Source of the DNA: Clostridiales bacterium | Lineage (GTDB): Bacteria > Bacillota > Clostridia > Oscillospirales > Oscillospiraceae | Reading direction: 5' to 3' | Length of the DNA: 64,000 nucleotides | Assembly (NCBI GenBank): GCA_012838345.1 | Contig: DUPK01000071.1 | Location: forward strand, 1-64,000 | Shown here: one piece after another, positions 26,088 through 34,216 of the stretch | Position numbering within the stretch: the first letter of the stretch is position 1 | Layout of the letters: each line of letters opens with the position of its first letter | Notes under the pieces: generated by a model | What the model saw: only the letters and a program-made list of their open reading frames with translations | The model's database searches: none | Told to the model about the DNA's origin: nothing | Position numbers and translations under genes: made by a program

Positions 26088-26115
26088 TTGACTTTGCCCC
26101 GACCGATGATAAAAT
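26088..26115 (+). promoter_or_regulatory. Sigma-A promoter of the cupin gene
   Basis: TTGACT (26088-26093) and TAAAAT (26110-26115) with a 16-bp spacer, about 49 bases before the cupin start. Confidence 0.6.
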
Positions 26116-26163
26116 GAGCCCAAAACGGCGGCTGACCGCCTAAGAAGAAAGGAAAGTGATATT

Positions 26164-26526
26164 GTGAGCTACAAGATAACCAGGAAGAACGAGGCCTACA
26201 AGTACGAGGCCCCCGGCCACTTTGACGTCAGAACCACGCGTCTTCACAACCCCCAGGACGTTAACAACGGCAGAATAACCATGGGGCTGAGCCACTTTCT
26301 ACCCGGCGGCGGCTGCAATTATGGCTCGAACCAGTGGGAGTCGATATACTACATAGTCGAAGGTCAGATGTACCTCGAGTGCGAAGTCGGAACTCCCGAG
26401 GAAGTGAAAACCACCCTCTATGCCGGCGACAGCTTCCACTGCGGGCCGAATACTAAGAAGTCCATAATCAACAACGGCACCGACTGCTGCAAGATGCTCG
26501 TTGTGCTCATAAAACCGGAGCAGTAA
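26164..26526 (+). CDS. Small cupin-domain protein
   Basis: 120 residues, a single cupin barrel (GGGCNYGSNQWESIYYIVEG as motif 1; GDSFHCGPNTKKSIINNG as motif 2). The metal-binding His residues of motif 1 are replaced by Asn and Ser, while one Glu is retained. It may therefore bind ligand without a classic metal site, or use other residues. The GTG start is preceded by GAAAGGAAAG. It sits between thiolase 1 and the divergent molybdenum-enzyme pair and has its own promoter and terminator. The role in aromatic metabolism (binding, isomerisation or regulation) is unknown. Confidence 0.75.
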   Translation: MSYKITRKNEAYKYEAPGHFDVRTTRLHNPQDVNNGRITMGLSHFLPGGGCNYGSNQWESIYYIVEGQMYLECEVGTPEEVKTTLYAGDSFHCGPNTKKSIINNGTDCCKMLVVLIKPEQ

Positions 26527-26565
26527 ACGGATTAATATTTCATAACCATTAATATCCTAATAGCC

Positions 26566-26596
26566 ATTTTAAACCATGGTATTATTCCAAGGTCAA
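26566..26596 (-). promoter_or_regulatory. MerR-type promoter facing thiolase 1
   Basis: Minus-strand -35 TTGACC and -10 TAAAAT separated by 19 bp, holding the dyad ACCTTGG-N7-CCATGGT. The 19-bp spacer with a central dyad is the hallmark of MerR-family targets. A nearly identical site precedes athL at 30485. Transcription would begin near 26559 and run antisense through the cupin gene into thiolase 1. Confidence 0.65.
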
Positions 26597-26619
26597 GTAT
26601 ACCTTCCTTTTTCCCGATA

Positions 26620-26661
26620 AAGCCCCGTATTGCAGGTATTGCCTGCAATGCGGGGCTTTTT
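26620..26661 (+). terminator. Terminator after the cupin gene
   Basis: AAGCCCCGTATTGCAGG and a near-perfect complement, followed by TTTTT on the plus strand. The 130 bases from here to 26792 hold nothing else recognised. Confidence 0.85.
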
Positions 26662-26792
26662 CATAAAGCGGTTTGTTGCCTTGTCGCAAAACTGAGAAGA
26701 ACACAACCGGGCAGATTTCATAAGTCGCCGGCTTGGAAAAGCGGTAAGGCATATAGGTTTTATTGAGGTGCGCTTTGGCCGGGGCGACTATG

Positions 26793-27608
26793 TCAGGTCG
26801 CCTTATCAAGCGGAATATCGCCTAGGTTTATGTCCTTTAAGGTGCGAAGCTTGTAGAAAGATTTGTACTCGTAGCCGGGCGCGGAAATAACAAGGTCGAA
26901 AACGCCTATTGGGAGGTCGTTGAACCAAAAATCGCCGTATTCGTCGGTCGTTGCCTTCCAGACCTTTCCCCCGCAGTTCAAAATGCAGGTCGCGCCTATG
27001 ATGACCTCTTTTTCCATTGGGTCGTAGACGGTTCCCGCGATGAACTTTCCGGGTATGTTCCGGTAATACACCTTAGGGCGCAGGCCGGTTTCGGGCTTCA
27101 GGACATCGGCCCCGACGATAAAATCCTCCATCTCGCTCTCCTCGCCGAAGCGCAGGGCGTCGGTAGGGCAGGCCTCGACACAGCGCGGCAGCTTATAGCC
27201 GTTGTCAAGCAGATGGGCGCAACCCGTGCACTTCTGGCTGATTTTGAGTTCCTCGTTGAAATATATCGCGTCGTAGGGACAGGCCTTTTTGCACCTGCCG
27301 CAGCCCTTGCATTTTTCGGGAGAGATTACCACAAGCCCGTCGTCACGGCGGTAAATCGCCCCGTTCGGGCAGACTTCCATGCAAATGGCCTTCTCGCAGT
27401 GGTTGCAGAGCTTGGGTATGTAGTGAATCCGCAGCTTCGGCTGCGTGCCGCAGACGTTTTCCTGGACCTTCATCCAGAACTGCCCTATCAGAGGCTGCTC
27501 CGCGGCATAGGGGCGCCAGTCGTTGCCGGCGTGCTCGTCCTTGCAGGCAAGCTGGCAGTTGTAGCAGCCGCTGCAGCGGGTAACGTCTATCGTAAACACT
27601 TTAGCCAT
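26793..27608 (-). CDS. Four-cluster Fe-S subunit of a molybdopterin oxidoreductase
   Basis: 271 residues. The first ~180 contain four complete [4Fe-4S] ferredoxin motifs (CSGCYNCQLAC, CNHCEKAICMEVCP, CKGCGRCKKACP, CTGC...CVEACP). The last ~85 (FIAGTVYDPMEK to the C-terminus) form a transthyretin/Ig-like beta domain as in transhydroxylase small subunits. It shuttles electrons for the large subunit encoded just upstream, whose stop it overlaps by eight bases. The AthS at 33191 keeps fewer Cys ligands, so this pair is more like a true redox enzyme. No Tat signal is visible; it should be cytosolic. Confidence 0.88.
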   Translation of the reverse strand: MAKVFTIDVTRCSGCYNCQLACKDEHAGNDWRPYAAEQPLIGQFWMKVQENVCGTQPKLRIHYIPKLCNHCEKAICMEVCPNGAIYRRDDGLVVISPEKCKGCGRCKKACPYDAIYFNEELKISQKCTGCAHLLDNGYKLPRCVEACPTDALRFGEESEMEDFIVGADVLKPETGLRPKVYYRNIPGKFIAGTVYDPMEKEVIIGATCILNCGGKVWKATTDEYGDFWFNDLPIGVFDLVISAPGYEYKSFYKLRTLKDINLGDIPLDKAT

Positions 27609-30333
27609 TTTGCTCATCTCCAATCAGCCAGCCGTCAAGGCAGACGCCGGCGGCGTAGTCTATTTTCCGTGCAAAGGCCTCCGGGTAATCCCTCTTCCAG
27701 GCTTCCATCTCCTCGTCGGTCACCTTCTGAACCTCTACAAGGAAGCCGCTGACGGCCATGCCAGTGCACCTTTTCGATGTCATCGACGTGGGCGTTATGC
27801 TGTTTATACAGCCGCCGCGGTCGAGAACCCCCGGTATAATCGGATCGAGCCGGGCGCCGTGGTCCATATAGCAGGTGCTCGGAATAAGGCGCTCGGTGAC
27901 ATAGGCGGCGCCGAGCACGGTTCCCCGCTCGTTAAAGACCTTTACAATGTCTCCGTGGGATATTCCGCGCTTTTCCGCCTCAATGGGGTGCAGCCAGACC
28001 GGCTCATACTGGTAACCGTCCTTGGCCCTGATTTTCATGGTCTCGACTTCGCGGTTCCAGACAATGTCGTCGCATTGGGCGTGCATTCTCCAGCGCCCGT
28101 GGTTCGACATGCACAGCAGCGGATAATTCTTAGTCCGCTCGCTGGAGAGCCGCTCGTCGTGGCTTTCGCTTTTTTCTATCCACCTCGGGACGGGCGGGCG
28201 CTCGGGGTCGTCTGGCATATATTTTTCGATTGCAGTGGATGTAAACTCAATCAGCCCCGTCGGGGTTGAAAGCGGGTTCGCTTTGGGGTCCTTATAAAAC
28301 CCGTAAAGCCCCGCGGGTAGCTCCTGGGCGTCGGGCTTACAGGGAACGACGAAGATTTTTTTCTTCTTAAACTCCTCCCAGGACAGATGCTCCTCGCAGC
28401 CTGAGGCTTTGTAGAAGAAGCGGACCCTGTCCTCCTCCGTGAGGTTACCAGTGTATGCGCGCAGGTACTCAGGGCCGAGCTTCTCGGCGACCCGGGCGCA
28501 GACGTCGAAGTCCGATACCGACTCTCCCACCGGCGGGCAGCAGGGCTGTTCAAAGTAAACCGACACAAAGCCGCCGGAGCTCAAGTCATTGCCTATATCC
28601 GGAATTTCATGCTTTGTCGCGACTGGGAAGATTATATCGGCAAAGTAGCAGTCGTTTTCAAGCCAGGGGTGCTGGGCGACTATGCACTCTATTTCAGGGC
28701 TTCTCATCGCCTCAATCATGAGGTTGCCGTTATTCCAGCAGGTCACCTGGCAGGGGGCGTCGGTCCAAATCATATGCACCTTGGAAAGCCCCGGGCGCGG
28801 GTAGACCATTTTTTCAAACTGATAGTCCGCCGTGGGCTTGCGGTAGTTGTTCTCATCGGGCACCTGGCTGCTGCTGAAGCACTGCAGGCCGTACCACTCC
28901 GCGTGCCCCTCCAAAATCGCCTTGTGAATCAGCGTCCTCGGAATGAACTGCTTCGGAGCCGGGAGCTGCTCAAACAACTCGATAAGCTCCGGAGCCCTTT
29001 TTTTCTGGGCTTCCGATAGCACGAAGCGCTTCATGTTTATCTCGGGCGAAACGTCCCCGTCCACGGGGCGAAGCGCGTCGCAGATATGCGGCACCGCGGG
29101 GGTAAACTGCCCCTGATACGGGACGGGATAGTCGCGGTTCCAGAGGTTCCACTCTATCATCTTTGCCTGGTGCACACCGGGCTTTCCAAGGCCGCGCATG
29201 GCAAGCAGCATGACTTCAAGCCTCGCCGGTTCCGTCGCGTACGGGCCTCTTATGTAGCAGCCGCCGTTTCCGTGAATGATGCTGGCCGTCTTTTCTACCC
29301 AGTCGCGGGCCAGGGCCTTAATCGTCCACTCCGGGACACCGCATTTTTCGGAGGCCCAGGCCGGAGTTTTCGGTACGCCGTCCTCGCGCCCGAGCACATA
29401 GTCTTCAAATTTGTCAAAGCCGTAGGCGTGCGTGGCTATGTACTCCTTGTCGTATGTGCCCTCGGTTATCCACATGTAGGCTATGGCTAGCTGAAGCGCC
29501 GCGTCCGTATTCGGGAGTATCGGTATCCACTTGTCCGCATGCACCGCAGCGCCGTAGTTGAGGTCCGGGCAGACGTACACGCTCTTAATGCCTATTTCGG
29601 TAAACCAGTAGCAGAGCCTGCTCGGCATATGGCTGACGACGCCCAGCGGCGTGGTCTCGGGGTCGCAGCCCCAGAAGAGCAGTAGGTCGGAATGCTTGGC
29701 TATATCGGGATAGAGATTTGTCTGCGGCGCCATCTCGCCGACCGGCTCGCAGCCCCAGACGTGTTTTGCTCCCCAGAACCAGCCCTCCCAGCTGTCGGCG
29801 TTGCGCATCTGAAGGGTATAGCCCCCCATAAGCGACAGCAGGCGGTTCGGGCAGCCGTGGCTGGGGGATACGTTTTTCCCCTCTCCATGCATGTCTGCCT
29901 GGCAGAGCACGGCCTCGGGCCCGTAGGTGTCGCGTATCCTGACAAGCTCGTCGGCGACAATCTGGGCAGCCTCGTCCCAGGAGATGCGGACAAACTTGCT
30001 CTTCCCGCGGTTTTGAGGGTTGCGCTCACCCTTCGGATCCCAGTCCACCCGCTTTAGCGGGTAGCGCACGCGGTTCGGAGAGTAGACCCTCGCCTTGTAT
30101 CCCAGTCCGAAGGGGGTTATGGTCACCCTGTCGGGAGCCGAAAAGGACTTGCCCCTTGCCTCAATCTTCCAGGGGTTGCAATTTTTTTCGATGTGCTCCC
30201 TGTCATAATAATACGGCCTTATCCGAATCATTTTTCCATCCTTGGAATCGACCAGACAAGGGCCCCCGCTCTCCGGCCCCATAAGGCTGAAGCTTATTAT
30301 GTTGGTGTCGTCGGGTTTGAATTTGCTGTTCAT
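27601..30333 (-). CDS. Molybdopterin oxidoreductase, transhydroxylase-like large subunit (paralogue)
   Basis: 910 residues of the DMSO-reductase superfamily, sharing with the AthL encoded divergently the segments NPWKIEARGKSFS, YTLQMRNADSWEGWFWGAKH (in part: NADSWEGWFWGA, with the probable Mo-ligand Ser), ITEGTYDKEYIATHAYGFD and the C-terminal VKVFNERGTVLGAAYVTER. No N-terminal Fe-S cluster motif or Tat signal is present. It probably binds bis-MGD and acts on a hydroxylated aromatic, as a transhydroxylase, resorcinol-type hydroxylase or dehydroxylase. The substrate is not determinable. The start follows AAGGGGTG. The divergent intergenic region carries palindromic operators. Confidence 0.85.
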   Translation of the reverse strand: MNSKFKPDDTNIISFSLMGPESGGPCLVDSKDGKMIRIRPYYYDREHIEKNCNPWKIEARGKSFSAPDRVTITPFGLGYKARVYSPNRVRYPLKRVDWDPKGERNPQNRGKSKFVRISWDEAAQIVADELVRIRDTYGPEAVLCQADMHGEGKNVSPSHGCPNRLLSLMGGYTLQMRNADSWEGWFWGAKHVWGCEPVGEMAPQTNLYPDIAKHSDLLLFWGCDPETTPLGVVSHMPSRLCYWFTEIGIKSVYVCPDLNYGAAVHADKWIPILPNTDAALQLAIAYMWITEGTYDKEYIATHAYGFDKFEDYVLGREDGVPKTPAWASEKCGVPEWTIKALARDWVEKTASIIHGNGGCYIRGPYATEPARLEVMLLAMRGLGKPGVHQAKMIEWNLWNRDYPVPYQGQFTPAVPHICDALRPVDGDVSPEINMKRFVLSEAQKKRAPELIELFEQLPAPKQFIPRTLIHKAILEGHAEWYGLQCFSSSQVPDENNYRKPTADYQFEKMVYPRPGLSKVHMIWTDAPCQVTCWNNGNLMIEAMRSPEIECIVAQHPWLENDCYFADIIFPVATKHEIPDIGNDLSSGGFVSVYFEQPCCPPVGESVSDFDVCARVAEKLGPEYLRAYTGNLTEEDRVRFFYKASGCEEHLSWEEFKKKKIFVVPCKPDAQELPAGLYGFYKDPKANPLSTPTGLIEFTSTAIEKYMPDDPERPPVPRWIEKSESHDERLSSERTKNYPLLCMSNHGRWRMHAQCDDIVWNREVETMKIRAKDGYQYEPVWLHPIEAEKRGISHGDIVKVFNERGTVLGAAYVTERLIPSTCYMDHGARLDPIIPGVLDRGGCINSITPTSMTSKRCTGMAVSGFLVEVQKVTDEEMEAWKRDYPEAFARKIDYAAGVCLDGWLIGDEQNG

Positions 30334-30397
30334 GCCTAATCACCCCTTTTTTATCAGTCTAAATTATATACAAAAATGACATAAAAGGGAAACTAAT

Positions 30398-30467
30398 TTT
30401 TTGTGCATATTAGTGTAGATTTTAACAACCTATAGGTTGTTAATAAAGTGGGTATTATGCACAAAAA
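30398..30467. promoter_or_regulatory. Nested palindromes in the divergent control region
   Basis: A perfect 22-bp palindrome at 30422-30443 (half-site TTAACAACCTA) is flanked by outer inverted repeats TTTTTGTGCATATTA (30398-30412) and TATTATGCACAAAAA (30453-30467). It lies between the two molybdenum-enzyme operons, where one regulator could control both. TTTTGTGC also appears before thiolase 2 and the CoA-transferase beta gene. Confidence 0.7.
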
Positions 30468-30484
30468 TAGTGTATCGCAGGGGC

Positions 30485-30515
30485 TTGACCTTGGTATAGT
30501 TCCATGGTTTAGAAT
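30485..30515 (+). promoter_or_regulatory. MerR-type promoter of athL-athS
   Basis: -35 TTGACC (30485-30490) and -10 TAGAAT (30510-30515) with a 19-bp spacer holding ACCTTGG-TATAGTT-CCATGGT. It is the sister of the site at 26566-26596. The predicted start near 30522 gives a ~100-base leader. The MerR regulator at 36393 is the obvious candidate ligand-responsive activator. Confidence 0.7.
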
Positions 30516-30621
30516 GGAAAGTGGTTCAAAATAATACATAATCTATAATCTCAAAGTACTTTTCTCAGGCCGTGCGGATTAGGTATTAGCTAATTAATAA
30601 TAAATCACAGGAGGGAGATAA

Positions 30622-33189
30622 ATGGCTGAAAAAATTACCCATAGTATCTGTGTCGGCGGGCCGATTCGGGTACATACCGTGGACGGCGTTATTCGTCGCA
30701 TAAGGCCTATCTTTTTCGACGAAAACGACCCGAATCCGTGGAAGATTGAGGCTAGGGGCAGGACCTTCAGCCCGCCCAGGAATACCACGGTATCGCTAGT
30801 CGCCCTACAGGAAAAGGACAGGGTCTATTCCTACGACCGGATTAAGTATCCGATGATCCGCAAGGATTTCGTGGAAACCCCCGACGGCAAAAACCGCAAC
30901 ACCGAAAACAGGGGCAAGTCCGGCTACCGCCGCGCCACCTGGGACGAGGCTCTGAGCCTCATCGTCAGGGAAATGAAGCGCATGCAGACCACCTACGGCA
31001 AGGAATCGATTACCGCGCTGACAAGTTCGCACCACAGCTGGGGCCTGCTCGGTTACAAGCTCTCCGCCTTCAAGAGATTTTTCAACATGCTCGGCTATAC
31101 CCGGGTTCTGGATAACCCCGACTCCTGGGAAGGCTTCCACTGGGGCGCCCCGCATACGTACGGCTATTGGTGGCGTCTAGGCGGCCCCGAGCCCTTCGAC
31201 CTTCTCGAGGACGCCCTTCAAAACGTCGAGACCATGATTATGTGGTCGCACGACCCGGACACGACACGCGGAGGCTATGCCGCAAACGAGAGCGCCATCT
31301 GGCGCCACTGGCTCAAGGAGCTGGGTGTTCAGTTTATTTACATAGACCCCTTCAACAACTTCTCAAGCGTCAAGAACGGGGACAAGTGGATTGCCCCGCG
31401 CATGGGTACGGACGCGGCGCTTGCGGAGGCCATCGCCTATGTCTGGCTGACCGAGGGCACCTACGACAAGGAATACATCGCAAAGCACGCGCACCGCTTT
31501 GACGAGTGGGCGGACCACATACTCGGAAAGGGTGTCGACAGAACTCCGAAGACGCCAAAATGGGCCGAGGAGATAACCGGCGTCAAGGCTGCGGACATAA
31601 AAGCCATAGCGCGCCGCTGGGCTTCCACGAAGACCATGGGCGGCTCCGGAATGCGCGGCGGCTTCGGCGGCGTGTGCCGTACGGCAAACGGCACCGAGTT
31701 TGCTAGAATCCTTGTTCAGCTTTTTGCCATGCAAGGAATGGGCAAGCCCGGAAGCAATATGTGGACCGCCACGACCGGCGCCCCGATGGACTACGACTTC
31801 TGGTTCGGCGGCTATTCGGACCCGAAAAGCTCGATAGCCTCGGCTCCCGTCGCCGACTATACGCCGGTCAACGAGGTCCAGCAGGTGCTATACCGCACGA
31901 ATCTCCCCGACGCGATTCTCGACGGCCACTATGAGTGGTACGGGGAGGGCTTCTGCGGCGGCTCTATGGAGCAGCAGTTTACCGAGCACGTCTACCCTCT
32001 GCCCGGCTGCAGCAGGGTCCATATGCTCTACCGCTACGGCGGCAGCTTCTTCGGAACTATGCTTGACACGAACAAGTGGGCCAGGATGTACAAGAGCCCC
32101 GAGCTTGAGTTTGTCGTAAACCAGGATATACACTTCAACCCTGAAGCGCGCTTTGCCGACGTCATACTGCCCGCCTGCACAAACCTTGAGCGCTATGACA
32201 TCGGCGAGTTCTGCAACTCCGGCAACTCCGGCTACCAAAGCCACAGCCAGACCGGAACCAACTGGCAGGTCGTCGTGTTCCAGGATAAGGCCATCGAGCC
32301 GCTCTGGGAGTCGCGTTCGGACTACTGGATATTCTCGCAGCTTGCGGAGAGGCTCGGCTTCGGCGAGCTCTATACCGAAGGGCGCGACGAGCTTGCCTGG
32401 TGCAAGCGCTTCTGGGAGTTCAGCGACCTGAGCAAGAGAATAAGCTGGGAGGAGTTCATGGAGAAGGGCTACTATGTCGCGGGCGTGCCCGAGAACTGGA
32501 AGCGCCACTACGGCTTCCGCTGGTTCGCCGAGGGCTATCCCTGCGATACGCCGAACCACAAGCCCTTCCAGGAAGAGGGCAAGCTCGGAACGCTTACGGG
32601 CAAATTTGAGTTTGTCTCCGAAAGCCTTCTGAAGTACGCCCCGGACGACGAGGTGCGCACACCGATTGCCACCTACAAGCACAGCTGGGAAGGGCATAAG
32701 TCGCTCCTTTTCCACCGCTTCCCCTACGCCCTTGTTTCCCCGCACCCGAGATTCGACTATCATACTCACCACCAGCAGCACAACAAGTGGCTCTGGGAGA
32801 TACCCGAAAACCGCAAGGTCATAAACGGAAACCCCTATCAGGTGGTCCGCATAAACCAGATTGTCGCTGAGAAGAAGGGCATAAAAGATGGCGACATAGT
32901 CCGCGTCTTCAACGACCGCGGGGCGATACTCGGCGTTGCGCGCATCACAAATCGCATAAAGCCCGAGACAATACACTGCTACGCCTCCTCCGGAATCTAC
33001 AATCCCGTAGTCTACGGCGAGATTACCGCTGACAAGGGCGGCTGCACAAACCTGCTCACGCCGAGCCAGCTTATAGGCCGCAAGGTGCCGGGAATGGCCC
33101 CCAACTCGACTCTGGTGGATATTGAAAAGTTTGATGTGCCCGAAGAATATGGACAGGGATTTGAAAAAATCTTAGAGGAGGTCAAGTAG
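30622..33189 (+). CDS. athL: Pyrogallol-phloroglucinol transhydroxylase, large subunit
   Basis: 855 residues, close to the Pelobacter acidigallici enzyme (about 875). Residues corresponding to its active site appear at a constant offset of about seven: His137, Asp167 and Ser168 (Ser as Mo ligand) in DNPDSWEGF. The protein lacks an N-terminal Fe-S motif and a signal peptide, as expected. The enzyme moves a hydroxyl group from a tetrahydroxybenzene co-substrate to pyrogallol, giving phloroglucinol with no net redox change. It needs bis-MGD molybdenum, which fits the MobA and importer genes of the island. It is followed one base later by athS. RBS is GGAGGGAG. Confidence 0.9.
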   Translation: MAEKITHSICVGGPIRVHTVDGVIRRIRPIFFDENDPNPWKIEARGRTFSPPRNTTVSLVALQEKDRVYSYDRIKYPMIRKDFVETPDGKNRNTENRGKSGYRRATWDEALSLIVREMKRMQTTYGKESITALTSSHHSWGLLGYKLSAFKRFFNMLGYTRVLDNPDSWEGFHWGAPHTYGYWWRLGGPEPFDLLEDALQNVETMIMWSHDPDTTRGGYAANESAIWRHWLKELGVQFIYIDPFNNFSSVKNGDKWIAPRMGTDAALAEAIAYVWLTEGTYDKEYIAKHAHRFDEWADHILGKGVDRTPKTPKWAEEITGVKAADIKAIARRWASTKTMGGSGMRGGFGGVCRTANGTEFARILVQLFAMQGMGKPGSNMWTATTGAPMDYDFWFGGYSDPKSSIASAPVADYTPVNEVQQVLYRTNLPDAILDGHYEWYGEGFCGGSMEQQFTEHVYPLPGCSRVHMLYRYGGSFFGTMLDTNKWARMYKSPELEFVVNQDIHFNPEARFADVILPACTNLERYDIGEFCNSGNSGYQSHSQTGTNWQVVVFQDKAIEPLWESRSDYWIFSQLAERLGFGELYTEGRDELAWCKRFWEFSDLSKRISWEEFMEKGYYVAGVPENWKRHYGFRWFAEGYPCDTPNHKPFQEEGKLGTLTGKFEFVSESLLKYAPDDEVRTPIATYKHSWEGHKSLLFHRFPYALVSPHPRFDYHTHHQQHNKWLWEIPENRKVINGNPYQVVRINQIVAEKKGIKDGDIVRVFNDRGAILGVARITNRIKPETIHCYASSGIYNPVVYGEITADKGGCTNLLTPSQLIGRKVPGMAPNSTLVDIEKFDVPEEYGQGFEKILEEVK

Positions 33190-33190
33190 G

Positions 33191-34024
33191 ATGAGATACG
33201 GTATTGCAATTGACTCCGCTCGCTGCATGGCCTGCTACAATTGCTTCATCGCCTGCAAGGATGAGCACTGTGGTTATGCCTCGAAGCTTTCCGCACCCCA
33301 GCCGCACATGGGCCATTTCTGGATGAACATTATCGAGTGGGAGCGCGGCGACAAGCCGGGCAATGTCAGGGTTGCGACCATCCCCACCCCCTGCTCTCAC
33401 TGTCAGGACCCCGCCTGCATGAAGGTGGCAAAGGACGGCGCCGTCTATAAGACCGAAACCGGCGTTGTAATCATCGACCCTGTAAAGGCGAAGGGGCAGA
33501 AGCAGATAGTCGACTCCTGTCCAATCGGGGCCATCTTCTGGAACGAGGAGGAGCAGCTCCCGCAGAAGTGCACAATGTGCCTCGAGCTGCTCGACGAGGG
33601 CTATAAGCTCCCCCGCTGTGTCGAATCCTGCCCAAATCAGGCGCTCATATTCGGCGACCTCGACGACCCGAACAGCGAGATTTCAAAGAAAATCGCCGCC
33701 GGGAAGGTAACGCAGCTCAAGGGCCTTGAAGGTCAGGAAACCAACGTCGTTCACCTTAACATCCCCGGAATCTTCCTGTCCGGGACAGTGTACCTGCCGG
33801 ACGACGAGGTCGCAATCGGCGCAAAGGTTACGCTGAAGTGCGAGGACGGCAGGGTTTACGAGACTGAAACCAACTGGGCCGGCGACTGGATAGTCGACGA
33901 CCTGCCCAAGGACTTAAAGTTTGATATTGCAATCGAGATGGGCGGCTATGAAACGGTGAATCTGTCCGCCGCGACAGACAAGGACCACTTTGTGGACGAG
34001 GTCACTCTCCGCCCGATAAATTAA
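33191..34024 (+). CDS. athS: Pyrogallol-phloroglucinol transhydroxylase, small Fe-S subunit
   Basis: 277 residues. Ferredoxin-type Cys groups CMACYNCFIAC, CSHCQDPAC, SCP and CTMC...CVESCP are present. Unlike the paralogue at 26793, one cluster's cysteines are lost (KAKGQKQIVDSCP and CMKVAKDG lack the usual ligands), leaving enough for three clusters, as known for the Pelobacter small subunit. The C-terminal ~85 residues (FLSGTVYLPDDEVAIGAKV onward) form a beta-barrel Ig/transthyretin-like domain. It partners AthL in the cytosol. The spacing of one base from athL implies coupled translation. Confidence 0.9.
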   Translation: MRYGIAIDSARCMACYNCFIACKDEHCGYASKLSAPQPHMGHFWMNIIEWERGDKPGNVRVATIPTPCSHCQDPACMKVAKDGAVYKTETGVVIIDPVKAKGQKQIVDSCPIGAIFWNEEEQLPQKCTMCLELLDEGYKLPRCVESCPNQALIFGDLDDPNSEISKKIAAGKVTQLKGLEGQETNVVHLNIPGIFLSGTVYLPDDEVAIGAKVTLKCEDGRVYETETNWAGDWIVDDLPKDLKFDIAIEMGGYETVNLSAATDKDHFVDEVTLRPIN

Positions 34025-34031
34025 GTCTTTA

Positions 34032-34062
34032 TTTGCGCGCGGGCTTTAAGCCTGCGCGCAAA
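34032..34062 (+). terminator. Hairpin after athS
   Basis: TTTGCGCGCGGGC and its near-complement with a short loop. No clear T tract follows, so it may only stabilise or partly terminate the athLS mRNA. Confidence 0.5.
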
Positions 34063-34129
34063 TATGCCCGATTTGACCGGACTTGAAAGAGGTTAAGCTT
34101 AACTTTCTTGTCACAGTATCTAACCTCAC

Positions 34130-34203
34130 AAGCGGCAACCGAAACTGAGCACATTATGGCCGTCTCTTTTCAATGGTTGTTTTGTGCCTTCAAACTCGAA
34201 AGG
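34130..34203 (+). promoter_or_regulatory. Conserved leader/operator, copy A (before thiolase 2)
   Basis: This block and 40904-40975 align over about 80 bases: GCGGCAA, then ACTGAGCACATTATG, ATGGTTGTTTTGTGC and CGAAAGGAATGGTCA. GCACA and TGTGC arms form an inverted repeat about 40 bases wide. The sharing suggests a common regulator, perhaps the LysR protein encoded at 43152, or a common RNA fold. Confidence 0.55.
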
Positions 34204-34216
34204 AATGGTCAAGAGT

